A stretch of 64,000 nt of DNA from Pseudomonas rustica (lineage in GTDB: Bacteria; Pseudomonadota; Gammaproteobacteria; Pseudomonadales; Pseudomonadaceae). Under the pieces are notes generated by a model, which saw only the letters and a list, made by a program, of their open reading frames with translations, was not told the origin of the DNA and made no database searches. The stretch is from contig NZ_JAGYHF010000002.1 in the NCBI RefSeq assembly GCF_018336155.1, positions 1-64,000 on the forward strand, in the 5' to 3' direction. Shown here piece by piece: positions 8,153 through 18,277 of the stretch; position 1 is the stretch's first letter, and each line of letters starts with the position of its first letter. The position numbers and the translations under genes are program-made.

Positions 8153-8965
8153 TCAAGCCTGAGGTTTAACTCGCTCCGCCGGGCGCCGAACACCCGCGAC
8201 AATCTTGTCCACAGCCTTGGTCGCCGCAACCATCCCGAACGTCGCCGTCACCATCATCACCGCACCAAACCCACCCGCGCAGTCCAGCTTCACGCCGTCA
8301 CCGACAAAACTCTTTTGCAAACAAATGCTGCCATCCGGCTTCGGATAACGCAGTTGCTCGGTGGAAAACACACACGGCACGCTGTAATGGCGGGTCACGG
8401 TGCGCGAAAAACCATAATCACGACGCAACGTCGAACGCACTTTCGAGGCCAACGGGTCATTGAACGTGCGGTTGAGGTCACACACCTGAATCAGCGTCGG
8501 ATCAATCTGCCCGCCCGCGCCGCCGGTGGTGATGATCTGAATCTTGCGACGCTTGCACCAGGCAATCAGCGCAGCTTTGGCGTTGACCGCGTCTATGCAG
8601 TCGATCACGCAGTCGATGTTCGGCGTGATGTATTCGGCCATGGTCTCGCGGGTGACGAAATCAGCCACCGCGTGCACCGTGCAATCCGGGTTGATCCCGC
8701 GCAGACGCTCGGCCATCACCTCGACCTTGGGTTTGCCGACGGTGCTGTCCAGCGCGTGCAACTGGCGGTTGGCGTTGCTGACGCAGACGTCATCGAGGTC
8801 GAACAGCGAAATCTCGCCGACGCCACAACGGGCCATGGCTTCCGCCGCCCAGGAACCGACGCCACCGACGCCGACGATCGCCACGTGGGCCGCGCGCAAA
8901 CGCGCCAGACCTTCGATGCCATACAAACGGGCGATGCCTGCAAACCGCGGATCTTCTGTACTCAT
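8153..8965 (-). CDS. tcdA: tRNA threonylcarbamoyladenosine dehydratase
   Basis: TcdA (CsdL/YgdL) is an E1-like ATP-dependent enzyme that dehydrates t6A37 of tRNA to the cyclic form ct6A. It shows the ThiF/MoeB Rossmann motif VAIVGVGGVGSWAAE near residue 30 and the DLDDV segment after it. The 270 aa length is usual. I prefer the ATG at 8965 because the GGGG ribosome site is better spaced from it than from the ATG two codons upstream. In E. coli the protein works with CsdA and CsdE, which lie convergently next door, so the association is preserved here. Confidence 0.9.
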   Translation of the reverse strand: MSTEDPRFAGIARLYGIEGLARLRAAHVAIVGVGGVGSWAAEAMARCGVGEISLFDLDDVCVSNANRQLHALDSTVGKPKVEVMAERLRGINPDCTVHAVADFVTRETMAEYITPNIDCVIDCIDAVNAKAALIAWCKRRKIQIITTGGAGGQIDPTLIQVCDLNRTFNDPLASKVRSTLRRDYGFSRTVTRHYSVPCVFSTEQLRYPKPDGSICLQKSFVGDGVKLDCAGGFGAVMMVTATFGMVAATKAVDKIVAGVRRPAERVKPQA

Positions 8966-9197
8966 GACCATTACCCCAAAAACCGGCGCGCATTATAGGG
9001 CTACACAGCGACAAGTTTTAAGCTTCGAGCTACAAGTGTAAGAACTTAAGTCAAAGTCGGCTGCCCAATGTCGGGCATTTCCCTGTCAGATGTACGACTG
9101 GCGGACTGCCGGTGTAGGATGCGCGCCCTTTTGCAATAAGAAAGGCGCAACGCCAACCGACTCCTTCGTTCCACAGCCTTTGGAACCCGAAATAGCT

Positions 9198-11786
9198 ATG
9201 TCATCGCGTAAATTTGGACTCAACCTGGTGGTGGTTCTGGCAATCGCTGCCCTGTTCACCGGTTTCTGGGCGCTGATCAATCGCCCGGTTTCCGCGCCGA
9301 ACTGGCCGGAGCAGATCTCCGGTTTCTCCTATTCGCCGTTCCAGCAGGGACAATATCCGCAGAAGGATCAGTATCCGTCTGACGAAGAAATGCGCCGCGA
9401 CCTGGAGATCATGAGCAAGCTGACGGACAACATCCGCATCTACTCGGTCGACGGTTCGCTGCAAGACATTCCGAAACTGGCTGAAGAATTCGGCCTGCGC
9501 GTGACGCTGGGGATCTGGATCAGCCCCGATCAGGAACGCAACGAACGGGAAATCCAGCGCGCCATCGAACTGGCCAACACCTCGCGCAGCGTGGTTCGCG
9601 TGGTGGTTGGTAACGAAGCGATCTTCCGTAAGGAAATCACTGCGCAAGAGCTGAGCGTGTTGCTCGATCGTGTGCGCGCGGCGGTGAAAGTGCCGGTGAC
9701 CACCTCCGAGCAATGGCACGTCTGGGAAGAACACCCGGAGCTGGCCAAGCACGTGGATCTGATCGCTGCGCACGTTCTGCCTTATTGGGAATTCATTCCG
9801 GTCGACAAGGCTGGCCAGTTCGTTTTCGATCGCGCCCGCGACCTGAAAAAACTCTTTCCGAAGAAACCGCTGCTGCTCTCCGAGGTTGGCTGGCCGAGCA
9901 ACGGTCGCATGCGCGGTGGCGCCGATGCATCGCCGGCGGATCAAGCGATTTACCTGCGCACGCTGGTCAACAAGCTTAACCGCCAAGGCTTCAACTACTT
10001 CGTGATCGAAGCGTTTGACCAGCCGTGGAAAGCCAGCGACGAAGGTTCGGTCGGCGCGTACTGGGGCGTGTTCAACGCCGCGCGTCAGCAGAAATTCAAC
10101 TTCGAAGGCCCGGTGGTCGCGATCCCGCAGTGGCGCGTGCTGGCGATCGGCTCGGTGGTGCTGGCGCTGCTGTCGCTGACTTTGCTGATGATCGACGGTT
10201 CGGCCCTGCGTCAACGTGGGCGGATCTTCCTGACCTTTATCGCCTTCCTTTGCGGTTCGGTGCTGGTGTGGATCGGTTACGACTACAGCCTGCAATACAG
10301 CACGTGGTTCAGTTTGACGGTCGGGTTCCTCTTGGCGCTCGGTGCGCTTGGGGTATTTATCGTCTTGCTGACGGAGGCGCATGAACTGGCCGAAGCGGTG
10401 TGGATTCACAAACGCCGGCGCGAATTCCTGCCGGTCGAGGGCGACTCCAACTACCGCCCGAAAGTCTCGATTCATGTGCCTTGCTACAACGAGCCGCCGG
10501 AGATGGTCAAACAGACCCTCGACGCCCTCGCCGCGCTGGATTATCCGGACTATGAAGTCCTGATCATCGACAACAACACCAAGGATCCGGCGGTGTGGGA
10601 ACCGGTGCGTGACTACTGCGCAACCCTCGGCCCGCGCTTCAAGTTTTTCCACGTTTCGCCCCTGGCCGGTTTCAAGGGCGGCGCGCTGAACTACCTGATT
10701 CCGCACACCGCCAAGGACGCCGAAGTCATCGCCGTGATCGACTCCGATTACTGCGTGCACCCGAAATGGCTGAAGCACATGGTGCCGCACTTCGCCGACC
10801 CGAAAATCGCCGTGGTGCAGTCGCCGCAGGATTATCGCGATCAGAACGAAAGCACCTTCAAGAAACTCTGCTACGCCGAATACAAAGGCTTCTTCCACAT
10901 CGGCATGGTCACCCGTAACGACCGTGACGCGATCATTCAGCACGGCACCATGACCATGACCCGTCGTTCGGTGCTGGAAGAATTGGGTTGGGCTGACTGG
11001 TGCATCTGTGAAGACGCCGAACTCGGTCTGCGCGTGTTCGAAAAAGGCCTGTCGGCGGCGTATTACCACGACAGTTACGGCAAGGGTCTGATGCCGGATA
11101 CGTTTATCGACTTCAAAAAACAGCGTTTCCGCTGGGCCTACGGCGCGATTCAAATCATCAAGCGCCACACCCGCAGCCTGCTGCGCGGCAAGGACACCGA
11201 ACTGACACGTGGCCAGCGTTACCACTTCCTCGCGGGCTGGTTGCCGTGGGTCGCGGACGGCATGAACATCTTCTTCACCGTCGGCGCGTTGTTGTGGTCG
11301 GCGGCGATGATCATCGTGCCGCAACGGGTCGATCCGCCGCTGCTGATCTTCGCAATCCCGCCGTTGGCGCTGTTCGTGTTCAAGGTTGGCAAGATCATCT
11401 TCCTCTACCGTCGCGCCGTCGGCGTGAACCTGAAAGATGCCTTCTGCGCGGCACTGGCCGGGCTGGCGTTGTCGCACACCATCGCCAAAGCGGTGCTGTA
11501 CGGCTTCTTCACCACCAGCATTCCGTTCTTCCGCACCCCGAAAAACGCCGACAACCATGGTTTCTGGGTGGCGATTTCCGAAGCGCGGGAAGAGCTGTTC
11601 ATCATGCTGCTGTTGTGGGGCGCGGCGCTGGGGATCTATCTGGTCAACGGCATCCCGAGCAACGACATGCGCTTCTGGGTGGTGATGCTACTGGTGCAAT
11701 CGCTGCCGTATCTGGCGGCGCTGATCATGGCGTTCCTGTCGTCGCTACCGAAACCTGCGGCCAAGCCTGAGCCGGCAACAGCATAA
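9198..11786 (+). CDS. Membrane GH17-like / family 2 glycosyltransferase fusion (NdvB-like beta-glucan synthase)
   Basis: An 862 aa multidomain membrane protein. After a first membrane segment (residues about 8-28), residues 30-315 resemble the family 17 glycoside hydrolase fold (RIYSVDG, VVGNEAIFR, LLLSEVGWPS). Three membrane spans follow, then a GT2 domain with HVPCYNEPPEM, VIDSDYC, CEDAEL and the QKQRFRWAYG signature, and further spans. This pairing is that of NdvB-type synthases that make beta-1,3-linked (cyclic) glucans, with the GH17 part probably acting as a transglycosylase outside the membrane. The start at MSSRKFG is chosen because the membrane segment begins there; the longer frame adds a cysteine-containing tail with no ribosome site. 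A strong terminator follows. Confidence 0.85.
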   Translation: MSSRKFGLNLVVVLAIAALFTGFWALINRPVSAPNWPEQISGFSYSPFQQGQYPQKDQYPSDEEMRRDLEIMSKLTDNIRIYSVDGSLQDIPKLAEEFGLRVTLGIWISPDQERNEREIQRAIELANTSRSVVRVVVGNEAIFRKEITAQELSVLLDRVRAAVKVPVTTSEQWHVWEEHPELAKHVDLIAAHVLPYWEFIPVDKAGQFVFDRARDLKKLFPKKPLLLSEVGWPSNGRMRGGADASPADQAIYLRTLVNKLNRQGFNYFVIEAFDQPWKASDEGSVGAYWGVFNAARQQKFNFEGPVVAIPQWRVLAIGSVVLALLSLTLLMIDGSALRQRGRIFLTFIAFLCGSVLVWIGYDYSLQYSTWFSLTVGFLLALGALGVFIVLLTEAHELAEAVWIHKRRREFLPVEGDSNYRPKVSIHVPCYNEPPEMVKQTLDALAALDYPDYEVLIIDNNTKDPAVWEPVRDYCATLGPRFKFFHVSPLAGFKGGALNYLIPHTAKDAEVIAVIDSDYCVHPKWLKHMVPHFADPKIAVVQSPQDYRDQNESTFKKLCYAEYKGFFHIGMVTRNDRDAIIQHGTMTMTRRSVLEELGWADWCICEDAELGLRVFEKGLSAAYYHDSYGKGLMPDTFIDFKKQRFRWAYGAIQIIKRHTRSLLRGKDTELTRGQRYHFLAGWLPWVADGMNIFFTVGALLWSAAMIIVPQRVDPPLLIFAIPPLALFVFKVGKIIFLYRRAVGVNLKDAFCAALAGLALSHTIAKAVLYGFFTTSIPFFRTPKNADNHGFWVAISEAREELFIMLLLWGAALGIYLVNGIPSNDMRFWVVMLLVQSLPYLAALIMAFLSSLPKPAAKPEPATA

Positions 11787-11804
11787 TCGGTAACGGATAA
11801 CGTC

Positions 11805-11832
11805 AAACGGCGGCCTTCGGGCCGCCGTTTTG
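11805..11832 (+). terminator. Rho-independent terminator of the glucan synthase gene
   Basis: AAACGGCGGCC, loop TTCG, GGCCGCCGTTTT: a GC-rich stem with an ultra-stable tetraloop followed by T residues, 18 bases after the stop codon. Confidence 0.93.
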
Positions 11833-11870
11833 CTTTAGAATGACCGCCTTTTTCAATGCCAACAAACTCG

Positions 11871-11960
11871 GTAGGAGCTGCCGAAGGCTGCGATCTTTTG
11901 ATCTTGCTGTTGATTTTAAAAAACAAAATCAAAAGATCGCAGCCTGCGGCAGCTCCTACA
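11871..11960. repeat. Inverted pair of the GTAGGAGCTGCCGAAGG-type REP
   Basis: GTAGGAGCTGCCGAAGGCTG at 11871 and its near reverse complement ending at 11960 flank an AT-rich spacer. This second REP family recurs at 14409, 19414, 30748 and 50910. It lies in the dapE leader and could influence dapE expression. Confidence 0.93.
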
Positions 11961-11989
11961 GGTTTACCGTGCGCACCCGGAGTTATTAC

Positions 11990-13141
11990 ATGACGGCCCA
12001 CGCCGACCTTTCGCCGACCCTCCAACTCGCCATCGACCTGATCCGCCGTCCATCCGTGACGCCGGTCGACGCCGATTGCCAGAAGCAGATGATGCAGCGC
12101 CTGGGCGATGCCGGTTTTACCCTCGAGCCGATGCGCATCGAAGATGTGGATAACTTCTGGGCCACCCACGGCAACAACGACGGCCCGGTGCTGTGCTTCG
12201 CCGGTCACACCGACGTGGTGCCGACCGGCCCGGTCACCGCGTGGCAGATCGACCCGTTCAACGCGCTGATCGATGAACACGGCATGCTTTGCGGCCGTGG
12301 CGCGGCAGACATGAAAGGCAGCCTAGCGTCGATGACCGTGGCCGCCGAGCGCTTCGTCGCCGACTACCCGAACCACAAGGGCAAAGTCGCGTTCTTGATC
12401 ACCAGCGACGAAGAAGGCCCGGCGCACCACGGCACCAAGGCTGTGGTCGAGCGTTTGGCCGCGCGTAACGAACGTCTGGACTGGTGCATCGTCGGCGAAC
12501 CGTCGAGCACCACGCTGGTGGGCGACGTGGTGAAAAACGGCCGTCGTGGCTCGCTGGGCGCCAAGCTCACCGTCAAAGGCATCCAGGGTCACGTCGCCTA
12601 TCCGCATCTGGCGAAAAATCCGATCCACCTCGCCGCTCCGGCACTGGCCGAACTGGCCGCCGAGCATTGGGATCACGGCAACGATTTCTTCCCGCCGACC
12701 AGCTTCCAGATTTCCAACGTCAACTCCGGCACCGGCGCGACCAACGTGATTCCGGGCGATCTGGTGGCGGTGTTCAACTTCCGTTTCTCCACCGAATCGA
12801 CCGTCGAAGGCCTGCAGAAACGTGTGGCCGATATTCTCGACAAACACGATCTGGACTGGCACATCGACTGGGCGCTGTCCGGTCTGCCGTTCCTCACCGA
12901 ACCGGGCGCACTGCTCGACGCGGTGTCGGCGAGCATCAAGGACATCACCGGTCGCGAAACCAAGGCGTCGACCAGCGGCGGTACTTCCGATGGCCGTTTC
13001 ATCGCGACCATGGGCACGCAAGTGGTTGAACTGGGCCCGGTCAACGCGACCATCCACCAGGTCAACGAACGCGTGCTGGCAGCGGATCTCAACGTACTGA
13101 CCGAGATCTACTACCAAACCATGATCAAGTTGCTCGCCTGA
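11990..13141 (+). CDS. dapE: Succinyl-diaminopimelate desuccinylase
   Basis: DapE is a dizinc M20 peptidase-family enzyme that removes succinate from N-succinyl-LL-DAP, three steps after DapD. Visible metal and catalytic motifs are [23 protein letters not shown] and [11 protein letters not shown]. The start at MTAHADL gives 383 aa, the family's usual size. The longer frame would translate the REP pair and is rejected. The stop overlaps the rlmA start (TGATG at 13139). Confidence 0.95.
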   Translation: MTAHADLSPTLQLAIDLIRRPSVTPVDADCQKQMMQRLGDAGFTLEPMRIEDVDNFWATHGNNDGPVLCFAGHTDVVPTGPVTAWQIDPFNALIDEHGMLCGRGAADMKGSLASMTVAAERFVADYPNHKGKVAFLITSDEEGPAHHGTKAVVERLAARNERLDWCIVGEPSSTTLVGDVVKNGRRGSLGAKLTVKGIQGHVAYPHLAKNPIHLAAPALAELAAEHWDHGNDFFPPTSFQISNVNSGTGATNVIPGDLVAVFNFRFSTESTVEGLQKRVADILDKHDLDWHIDWALSGLPFLTEPGALLDAVSASIKDITGRETKASTSGGTSDGRFIATMGTQVVELGPVNATIHQVNERVLAADLNVLTEIYYQTMIKLLA

Positions 13142-13950
13142 TGCTCGCGTGTCCGATCTGCAGTGAGCCGCTGAATGCGGTGGATAACGGCGTGGTCTGC
13201 CCCGCCGGCCACCGCTTCGACCGTGCGCGCCAGGGTTACCTGAACCTGCTGCCGGTGCAGCACAAGAACAGCCGCGACCCTGGCGATAATCAGGCCATGG
13301 TCGAGGCGCGCCGCGATTTTTTGAACGCCGGCCATTACGCGCCGGTGGCCAAGCGTCTGGCCGAGCTGGCGGCGAGTTATGCGCCGGGGCGCTGGGTCGA
13401 CATCGGTTGTGGCGAGGGTTATTACACCGCGCAAATCGCCGAGGCCCTGCCGAACGCCGATGGCTACGCGCTGGACATCTCCCGCGAGGCGGTCAAACGC
13501 GCGTGCAAACGCAACCCGGCGATTAGCTGGTTGATCGCCAGCATGGCTCGCGTGCCGTTGGCGTCGGGCAGTTGCCAGTTTCTCGCCAGTGTTTTCAGTC
13601 CGCTGGATTGGGAAGAAGCCAAACGGTTGCTCAGCGTTGGCGGCGGTCTGATGAAAGTCGGCCCGACCAGCGGCCACCTGATGGAACTGCGCGAGCGTCT
13701 GTACGACGAAGTGCGCGAGTACACCGACGACAAGCATCTGGCCTTGGTGCCGCAAGGCATGGCGCTGGCGCACAGTGAAACCCTGGAATTCAAGCTGACG
13801 CTGGACAAGCCCGAGGATCGCGCCAACCTGTTGGCGATGACGCCCCACGGCTGGCGCGCCAGTGCCGAGCGTCGCGCGGCGGTGATCGAACAGGCCGAGC
13901 CGTTCGAGACCACCGTGTCGATGCGCTACGATTATTTCGTTCTTCAATAA
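13141..13950 (+). CDS. rlmA: 23S rRNA (guanine-N1)-methyltransferase
   Basis: RlmA methylates N1 of a guanine in helix 35 of 23S rRNA (G745 in E. coli). The N-terminus carries the zinc knuckle CPICSEPL and VVCPAGHRF (residues about 4-22) and the SAM motif is VDIGCGEGYYT at about 87-97. The 269 aa length fits. It is translationally coupled to dapE by a one-base overlap, although the two have no obvious functional link. Some members are called RlmAI. Confidence 0.87.
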   Translation: MLACPICSEPLNAVDNGVVCPAGHRFDRARQGYLNLLPVQHKNSRDPGDNQAMVEARRDFLNAGHYAPVAKRLAELAASYAPGRWVDIGCGEGYYTAQIAEALPNADGYALDISREAVKRACKRNPAISWLIASMARVPLASGSCQFLASVFSPLDWEEAKRLLSVGGGLMKVGPTSGHLMELRERLYDEVREYTDDKHLALVPQGMALAHSETLEFKLTLDKPEDRANLLAMTPHGWRASAERRAAVIEQAEPFETTVSMRYDYFVLQ

Positions 13951-14026
13951 ACTTTTGGTCTCGGGCAAATGCCCGGGGCCGGCTAAATCCGCGAATGGAT
14001 TTTTCAGACCCGCAGTGAGGACATCC

Positions 14027-14404
14027 ATGCGCCAACCGGATATCGAGATTTACCTGAAAGACGCCGACGTCGACCACAAGGCCATTTCCGCCTGGCTGGG
14101 CGAAGCGTTGGGCCCGTGCACCGACTGGATTCAGAAAGGCCAGACCTGGAAGTGCAAGGCCGGCAGCGTGCCGGTCACCTGGCTGCCGAAAGCCGTGGGC
14201 AAGTGGAATAGCCTGTACCTGGAAAGCGACCAGACGCCGTGGGACGACGACATCGCCTGCGCCCGTGCCGCGTTTGCCGCGCTGAACGTCGAAGTGCGTT
14301 GCGCGCCGGGCACGTGGGTCGAGGAAGAAGGTGAAGAGACGGCTGATCGCTGGATGCGCATCAGCGCAGACGGTGAAGAAGAAATCACCTGGAAAACCGC
14401 TTAA
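14027..14404 (+). CDS. Hypothetical conserved protein, 125 aa
   Basis: Not assigned to a function. It begins MRQPDIEIYLKDAD, is acidic, and holds several Trp residues and two Cys. No signal peptide or membrane segment is seen. I recall similar proteins beside rlmA in other pseudomonads but cannot name a family. The start at 14027 follows GTGAGGACATCC. A REP pair follows the stop. Confidence 0.65.
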   Translation: MRQPDIEIYLKDADVDHKAISAWLGEALGPCTDWIQKGQTWKCKAGSVPVTWLPKAVGKWNSLYLESDQTPWDDDIACARAAFAALNVEVRCAPGTWVEEEGEETADRWMRISADGEEEITWKTA

Positions 14405-14408
14405 CAAC

Positions 14409-14484
14409 AAAAGATCGCAGCCTTCGGCAGCTCCTACAGGGTCATGTGTACACCTGTAGGAGCTGCCGAAGGCTGCGATCTTTT
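14409..14484. repeat. Inverted REP pair between convergent genes
   Basis: AAAGATCGCAGCCTTCGGCA and its reverse complement face each other around a short spacer. It lies between the convergent 125 aa protein gene and the cold-shock gene. Confidence 0.93.
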
Positions 14485-14495
14485 GATCTTCAAGG

Positions 14496-14705
14496 TTACA
14501 GGCCTACCACATCCTCAGCCTGCAAACCCTTCTCGCCAGTAATCACCGCGTACTCAACCTGCTGACCTTCAGCCAGCGACCGGTGCCCTTCGCCGCGAAT
14601 CGCGCGGTAGTGCACGAACACGTCCACCCCGTCTTCGCGCTGGATAAAGCCGTAGCCTTTGGCGTCGTTGAACCACTTCACGTTGCCGGTTTCACGTGTT
14701 GCCAT
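14496..14705 (-). CDS. Cold-shock domain protein (CspA family)
   Basis: A 69 aa single-domain RNA chaperone. Both nucleic-acid-binding motifs are visible: KGYGFIQ (RNP1) and DVFVHYRAI (RNP2; the usual family form ends HFSAI). The product prevents or melts RNA secondary structure. The start at 14705 follows AAGGAGTATGAACAG, a good ribosome site. It is divergent from plsB with a 238-base shared upstream region. I cannot say which csp paralogue it is. Confidence 0.93.
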   Translation of the reverse strand: MATRETGNVKWFNDAKGYGFIQREDGVDVFVHYRAIRGEGHRSLAEGQQVEYAVITGEKGLQAEDVVGL

Positions 14706-14943
14706 CTGTTCATACTCCTTTTTTATTATTGAACAGGCTTTTCGCAGGAAAGCCTTTGAGGAACGTCAGCCTGCATCCGACGTCCATAAAAGGGCCCCGG
14801 CGACAGACCGCCGAGTATATGACAGGTGCGAAAAGTCTCAACAGGAGATTACTTCGCCGCTTTTTTGCCGATTTTCGTCCAATACGGCACACTATCGACC
14901 GCCCGAGCAAACGCTCGGTTTTATTCACTCACGCAGAAGCCGT

Positions 14944-17442
14944 ATGACCCGTTCCCCGTTCCGCCGTCTTGTGTTTGGCACCCTGCGCCGACTGTTGTAC
15001 CTCTGGGTTCGCTCGGAGACGATCAACCAGTCGTCGTTCACCCTCAACCTCGACCGCAGTCGTCCGGTGTTCTACGTCCTGCAAAACCCTTCGCTGACCG
15101 ATCTGGCCGTGCTCGACACTGAGTGCACCAAGGCCGGCCTGCCGCGTCCAGTGCTGCCGGTGTCGGTGGGTTCGCTGATTGAACCGGCGGCGTTTTTCTA
15201 CCTGACGCCGGATCCAGACTGGCTCGGTCGCCAGGACAAACGTGGCGCACCGCCGACCCTGACTCGCCTCGTCAGCGCCCTCACCCAGAACGCTGCCGAA
15301 GACGCGCAGATCATTCCGGTCAGCGTGTTCTGGGGCCAATCGCCGGACAGCGAAAACAGTCCGTGGAAGCTGCTATTCGCTGACAGCTGGGCGGTCACCG
15401 GGCGCCTGCGACGCTTGTTGAGCATCATCGTCCTCGGCCGCAAAACCCGCGTGCAATTCTCCGCACCGATTCACCTGCGCGAGCTGATCGACCACAACAA
15501 GGGCCATGAACGCACCGTGCGCATGGCCCAGCGGATCCTGCGCGTGCACTTCCGCAATCTGAAAGCAGCGGTGATCGGCCCGGACATTTCTCACCGTCGC
15601 AATCTGGTCAAAGGTCTGCTCAACCAGCCACTGGTCAAGCAAGCGATCCTCGACGAGGCCGAGCGCGAAAACATCTCCCCGGAAAAAGCCAAGGCTCAGG
15701 CCTTGCGCTACGGCAACGAGATCGCCTCGGACTACACCTACACCGCGATCCGCTTCCTCGAAGTGGTGCTGAGCTGGTTCTGGAACAAGATTTACGACGG
15801 CATCAAGGTCAACCACATCGAAGGCGTGCAGAAAGTCGCGCAGGGTCACGAAGTGATCTACGTGCCGTGCCATCGCAGCCACATCGACTATCTGCTGCTC
15901 TCGTACTTACTGTTCCGCAACGGCCTGACCCCGCCGCACATCGCTGCCGGGATCAACCTCAACATGCCGGTGATCGGCAGCCTGCTGCGGCGTGGCGGCG
16001 CGTTCTTCATGCGCCGCACGTTCAAGGGCAATCCGCTGTACACCTCGGTGTTCAACGAATATCTGCACACGCTGTTCACCAAAGGTTTCCCGGTCGAGTA
16101 CTTCGTCGAAGGCGGCCGCTCGCGCACCGGACGCATGCTGCAACCGAAAACCGGCATGCTCGCCATTACGATGCGCAGCTTCCTGCGTTCGTCGCGCATG
16201 CCGATCGTGTTTGTACCGGTGTACATCGGCTACGAGCGCGTGCTGGAGGGGCGTACCTACCTCGGCGAATTGCGCGGCGCGAGCAAGAAGAAAGAATCGA
16301 TCTTCGATATTTTCAAAGTTATCGGCGCGCTGAAGCAGCGCTTCGGTCAGGTCGCCGTCAACTTCGGTGAGCCGATCAAACTGGCGGAATTCCTCGATGC
16401 CGAGCAACCGGACTGGCGCCAACAGGAACTCGGCCCACAGTTCAAACCGGCGTGGCTCAACGAAACCACCAATCGTCTCGGCGAGAAAGTCGCGCAGCAT
16501 TTGAACGAAGCGGCGGCGATCAACCCGGTCAACCTGGTGGCACTGGCGCTGCTGTCGACCACGCGCCTGGCGCTGGACGATCGGGCGATGGCGCGGGTGC
16601 TGGATCTGTATCTGGCGCTGCTGCGCAAAGTCCCGTACTCGCCACACACCACGCTGCCGGAAGGCGATGGTCGTGCCTTGATCGAGCACGTGAAGGACAT
16701 GGATCTGCTGTCCGAGCAGAACGATGCGCTGGGCAAGATTCTCTATCTCGACGAGCAGAACGCCGTCCTGATGACCTACTACCGCAACAACGTGTTGCAC
16801 ATCTTCGCCCTGCCGGCGTTGCTCGCGAGCTTCTTCCAGAGTGCTTCGCGCATGAGCCGCGAACAGATCCTGCGCTACACCCGCGCGCTGTATCCGTACC
16901 TGCAATCGGAGCTGTTCATCCGCTGGTCGCTGGACGAACTGGATGCCGTGGTCGATCAGTGGCTGGAAGCATTCGTCGAGCAAGGTCTGCTGCGTTTCGA
17001 GAAAGACGTCTACCTGCGTCCGGCGCCAAGTTCGCGGCATTTTGTGCTGCTGACATTGCTGTCGAAAAGCATCGCGCAGACCTTGCAGCGTTTCTACATG
17101 ACCGTGTCCTTGCTGCTCAACAGCGGCCAGAACAGCATCAGCGCCGAAGAACTGGAAGACCTCTGCACCGTCATGGCCCAGCGCCTGTCGATCCTCCACG
17201 GCCTCAACGCCCCGGAGTTTTTCGACAAGAGCCTGTTCCGTCATTTCATCCAGACCTTGCTCGACCTTGACGTGCTGCGTCGCGACGAGGCCGGCAAGCT
17301 CAGCTACCACGAACTGCTCGGTGAATTGGCCGAAGGTGCGGCCAAGCGCGTACTGCCAGCGGACATTCGTTTGTCGATCCGCCAGGTCGCCTTGCATCGC
17401 AGTGAAGATGCGGCTGAAAGCGCGGTAACCGCCGAAGGCTGA
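14944..17442 (+). CDS. plsB: Glycerol-3-phosphate 1-O-acyltransferase
   Basis: PlsB makes 1-acylglycerol-3-phosphate at the inner membrane, the first committed step of phospholipid synthesis. The acyltransferase motif HRSHID places catalytic H310 and D315; the later blocks [11 protein letters not shown] and [14 protein letters not shown] are also present. The start at MTRSPFRR gives 832 aa, the usual size. The longer open frame upstream overlaps the cold-shock gene's leader and is rejected. A hairpin follows the stop. Confidence 0.95.
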   Translation: MTRSPFRRLVFGTLRRLLYLWVRSETINQSSFTLNLDRSRPVFYVLQNPSLTDLAVLDTECTKAGLPRPVLPVSVGSLIEPAAFFYLTPDPDWLGRQDKRGAPPTLTRLVSALTQNAAEDAQIIPVSVFWGQSPDSENSPWKLLFADSWAVTGRLRRLLSIIVLGRKTRVQFSAPIHLRELIDHNKGHERTVRMAQRILRVHFRNLKAAVIGPDISHRRNLVKGLLNQPLVKQAILDEAERENISPEKAKAQALRYGNEIASDYTYTAIRFLEVVLSWFWNKIYDGIKVNHIEGVQKVAQGHEVIYVPCHRSHIDYLLLSYLLFRNGLTPPHIAAGINLNMPVIGSLLRRGGAFFMRRTFKGNPLYTSVFNEYLHTLFTKGFPVEYFVEGGRSRTGRMLQPKTGMLAITMRSFLRSSRMPIVFVPVYIGYERVLEGRTYLGELRGASKKKESIFDIFKVIGALKQRFGQVAVNFGEPIKLAEFLDAEQPDWRQQELGPQFKPAWLNETTNRLGEKVAQHLNEAAAINPVNLVALALLSTTRLALDDRAMARVLDLYLALLRKVPYSPHTTLPEGDGRALIEHVKDMDLLSEQNDALGKILYLDEQNAVLMTYYRNNVLHIFALPALLASFFQSASRMSREQILRYTRALYPYLQSELFIRWSLDELDAVVDQWLEAFVEQGLLRFEKDVYLRPAPSSRHFVLLTLLSKSIAQTLQRFYMTVSLLLNSGQNSISAEELEDLCTVMAQRLSILHGLNAPEFFDKSLFRHFIQTLLDLDVLRRDEAGKLSYHELLGELAEGAAKRVLPADIRLSIRQVALHRSEDAAESAVTAEG

Positions 17443-17453
17443 AACTTGCCGAT

Positions 17454-17489
17454 AACTAACGGAGAGCCCGCCGGGTTCTCCCGTTAGTT
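17454..17489 (+). terminator. Long hairpin after plsB
   Basis: AACTAACGGAGAGCCC pairs with its near reverse complement GGGTTCTCCCGTTAGTT around a short loop, 12 bases after the plsB stop. The T-run is weak, so it may act with Rho or as an RNA-end stabiliser. Confidence 0.65.
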
Positions 17490-17539
17490 GATTCGTGGAT
17501 AAATAGGCTCACTTTAAAAATCGCGATAAGGATATCGAG

Positions 17540-18226
17540 ATGAGCCTGCTGCACGAACCAACTCCCATCGTCACCGTCGACTTTCGTTTGCCCCCAAACT
17601 TCCGCGCTCCTGAGGGCGGTGAGAATGAAACGGTGGTCAGCGTCAAAGTGGTTAACTCCACTTCTCCGATCAACATTAAAGACTGGCGGCACTCGTCAGT
17701 CTTTGATGTCGACTGGAAGTTCTCATTTCCGCATCAGTACAGCGATGTCGGCGTGAAGTATCAGATCAACGTTCAAATGTTCCATGACCAACAGCCTTTG
17801 CTGGTGGCGCTGGACTACTTCGTTATCGTCAACACAGCCCCGCACCGGCAGACGCTGCATCTAAGTCCGATCGGCTTTCTGTATGTGGAAGTTCAGGAGC
17901 CCAGTGTCGTTGCTGAACATGAAGCCGTGACGATCAGTCTGCACGATGCTGATGACCCGAATACCCAACTTACCCGCGTCACTCAAGATGAACGAACCGC
18001 CGCTTCGTTTTATCTGCAATACGATCCAGACAGCGTCATACCCGGCAAGCGCTATGCGTTAAGCGGTGTGGAAAACCGCTATCACCAATCCATTGCAGTC
18101 ACGCCCTGGCATGTCGAACTTGCGCCGGTTTCGCCTACGTTGAGTTCGCGGCTATCGCAGTGGATCTCGCAGTGGCTGGAGAAACCATTACGTTTGTTCA
18201 CTGACGTTGATGGCAAAATCCGCTAG
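17540..18226 (+). CDS. YbaY/YscW-like tandem-domain protein, 228 aa
   Basis: Function unknown. Residues about 125-205 (VTISLHD, SFYLQYDPDSVIPGKRYALS) match the pattern of the lipoprotein encoded next (LSVSLQD, PFHLSYDPAQVKPGHRYSVS), the YbaY/YscW beta-sandwich. Residues 10-110 look like another beta-sandwich, so this seems a two-domain relative. There is no signal peptide or lipobox, unlike its neighbour, so it is predicted to be cytoplasmic or exported by another route. It is 51 bases upstream of the lipoprotein gene. Confidence 0.6.
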   Translation: MSLLHEPTPIVTVDFRLPPNFRAPEGGENETVVSVKVVNSTSPINIKDWRHSSVFDVDWKFSFPHQYSDVGVKYQINVQMFHDQQPLLVALDYFVIVNTAPHRQTLHLSPIGFLYVEVQEPSVVAEHEAVTISLHDADDPNTQLTRVTQDERTAASFYLQYDPDSVIPGKRYALSGVENRYHQSIAVTPWHVELAPVSPTLSSRLSQWISQWLEKPLRLFTDVDGKIR

Positions 18227-18277
18227 ATTTCTCTTCGGCGCCGGGATTCTTCCGGCGCAAAAGTATTAGAGGTTCCG

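Noticed and set aside
9201..11558. 785-codon open frame on the minus strand
   Set aside because: It is exactly opposite the GH17-GT2 gene, rich in Arg, His and Gln, with no known motif: a GC-rich shadow frame.
11840..11989. N-terminal extension of DapE
   Set aside because: It reads through an inverted REP pair; the normal DapE start is at 11990.
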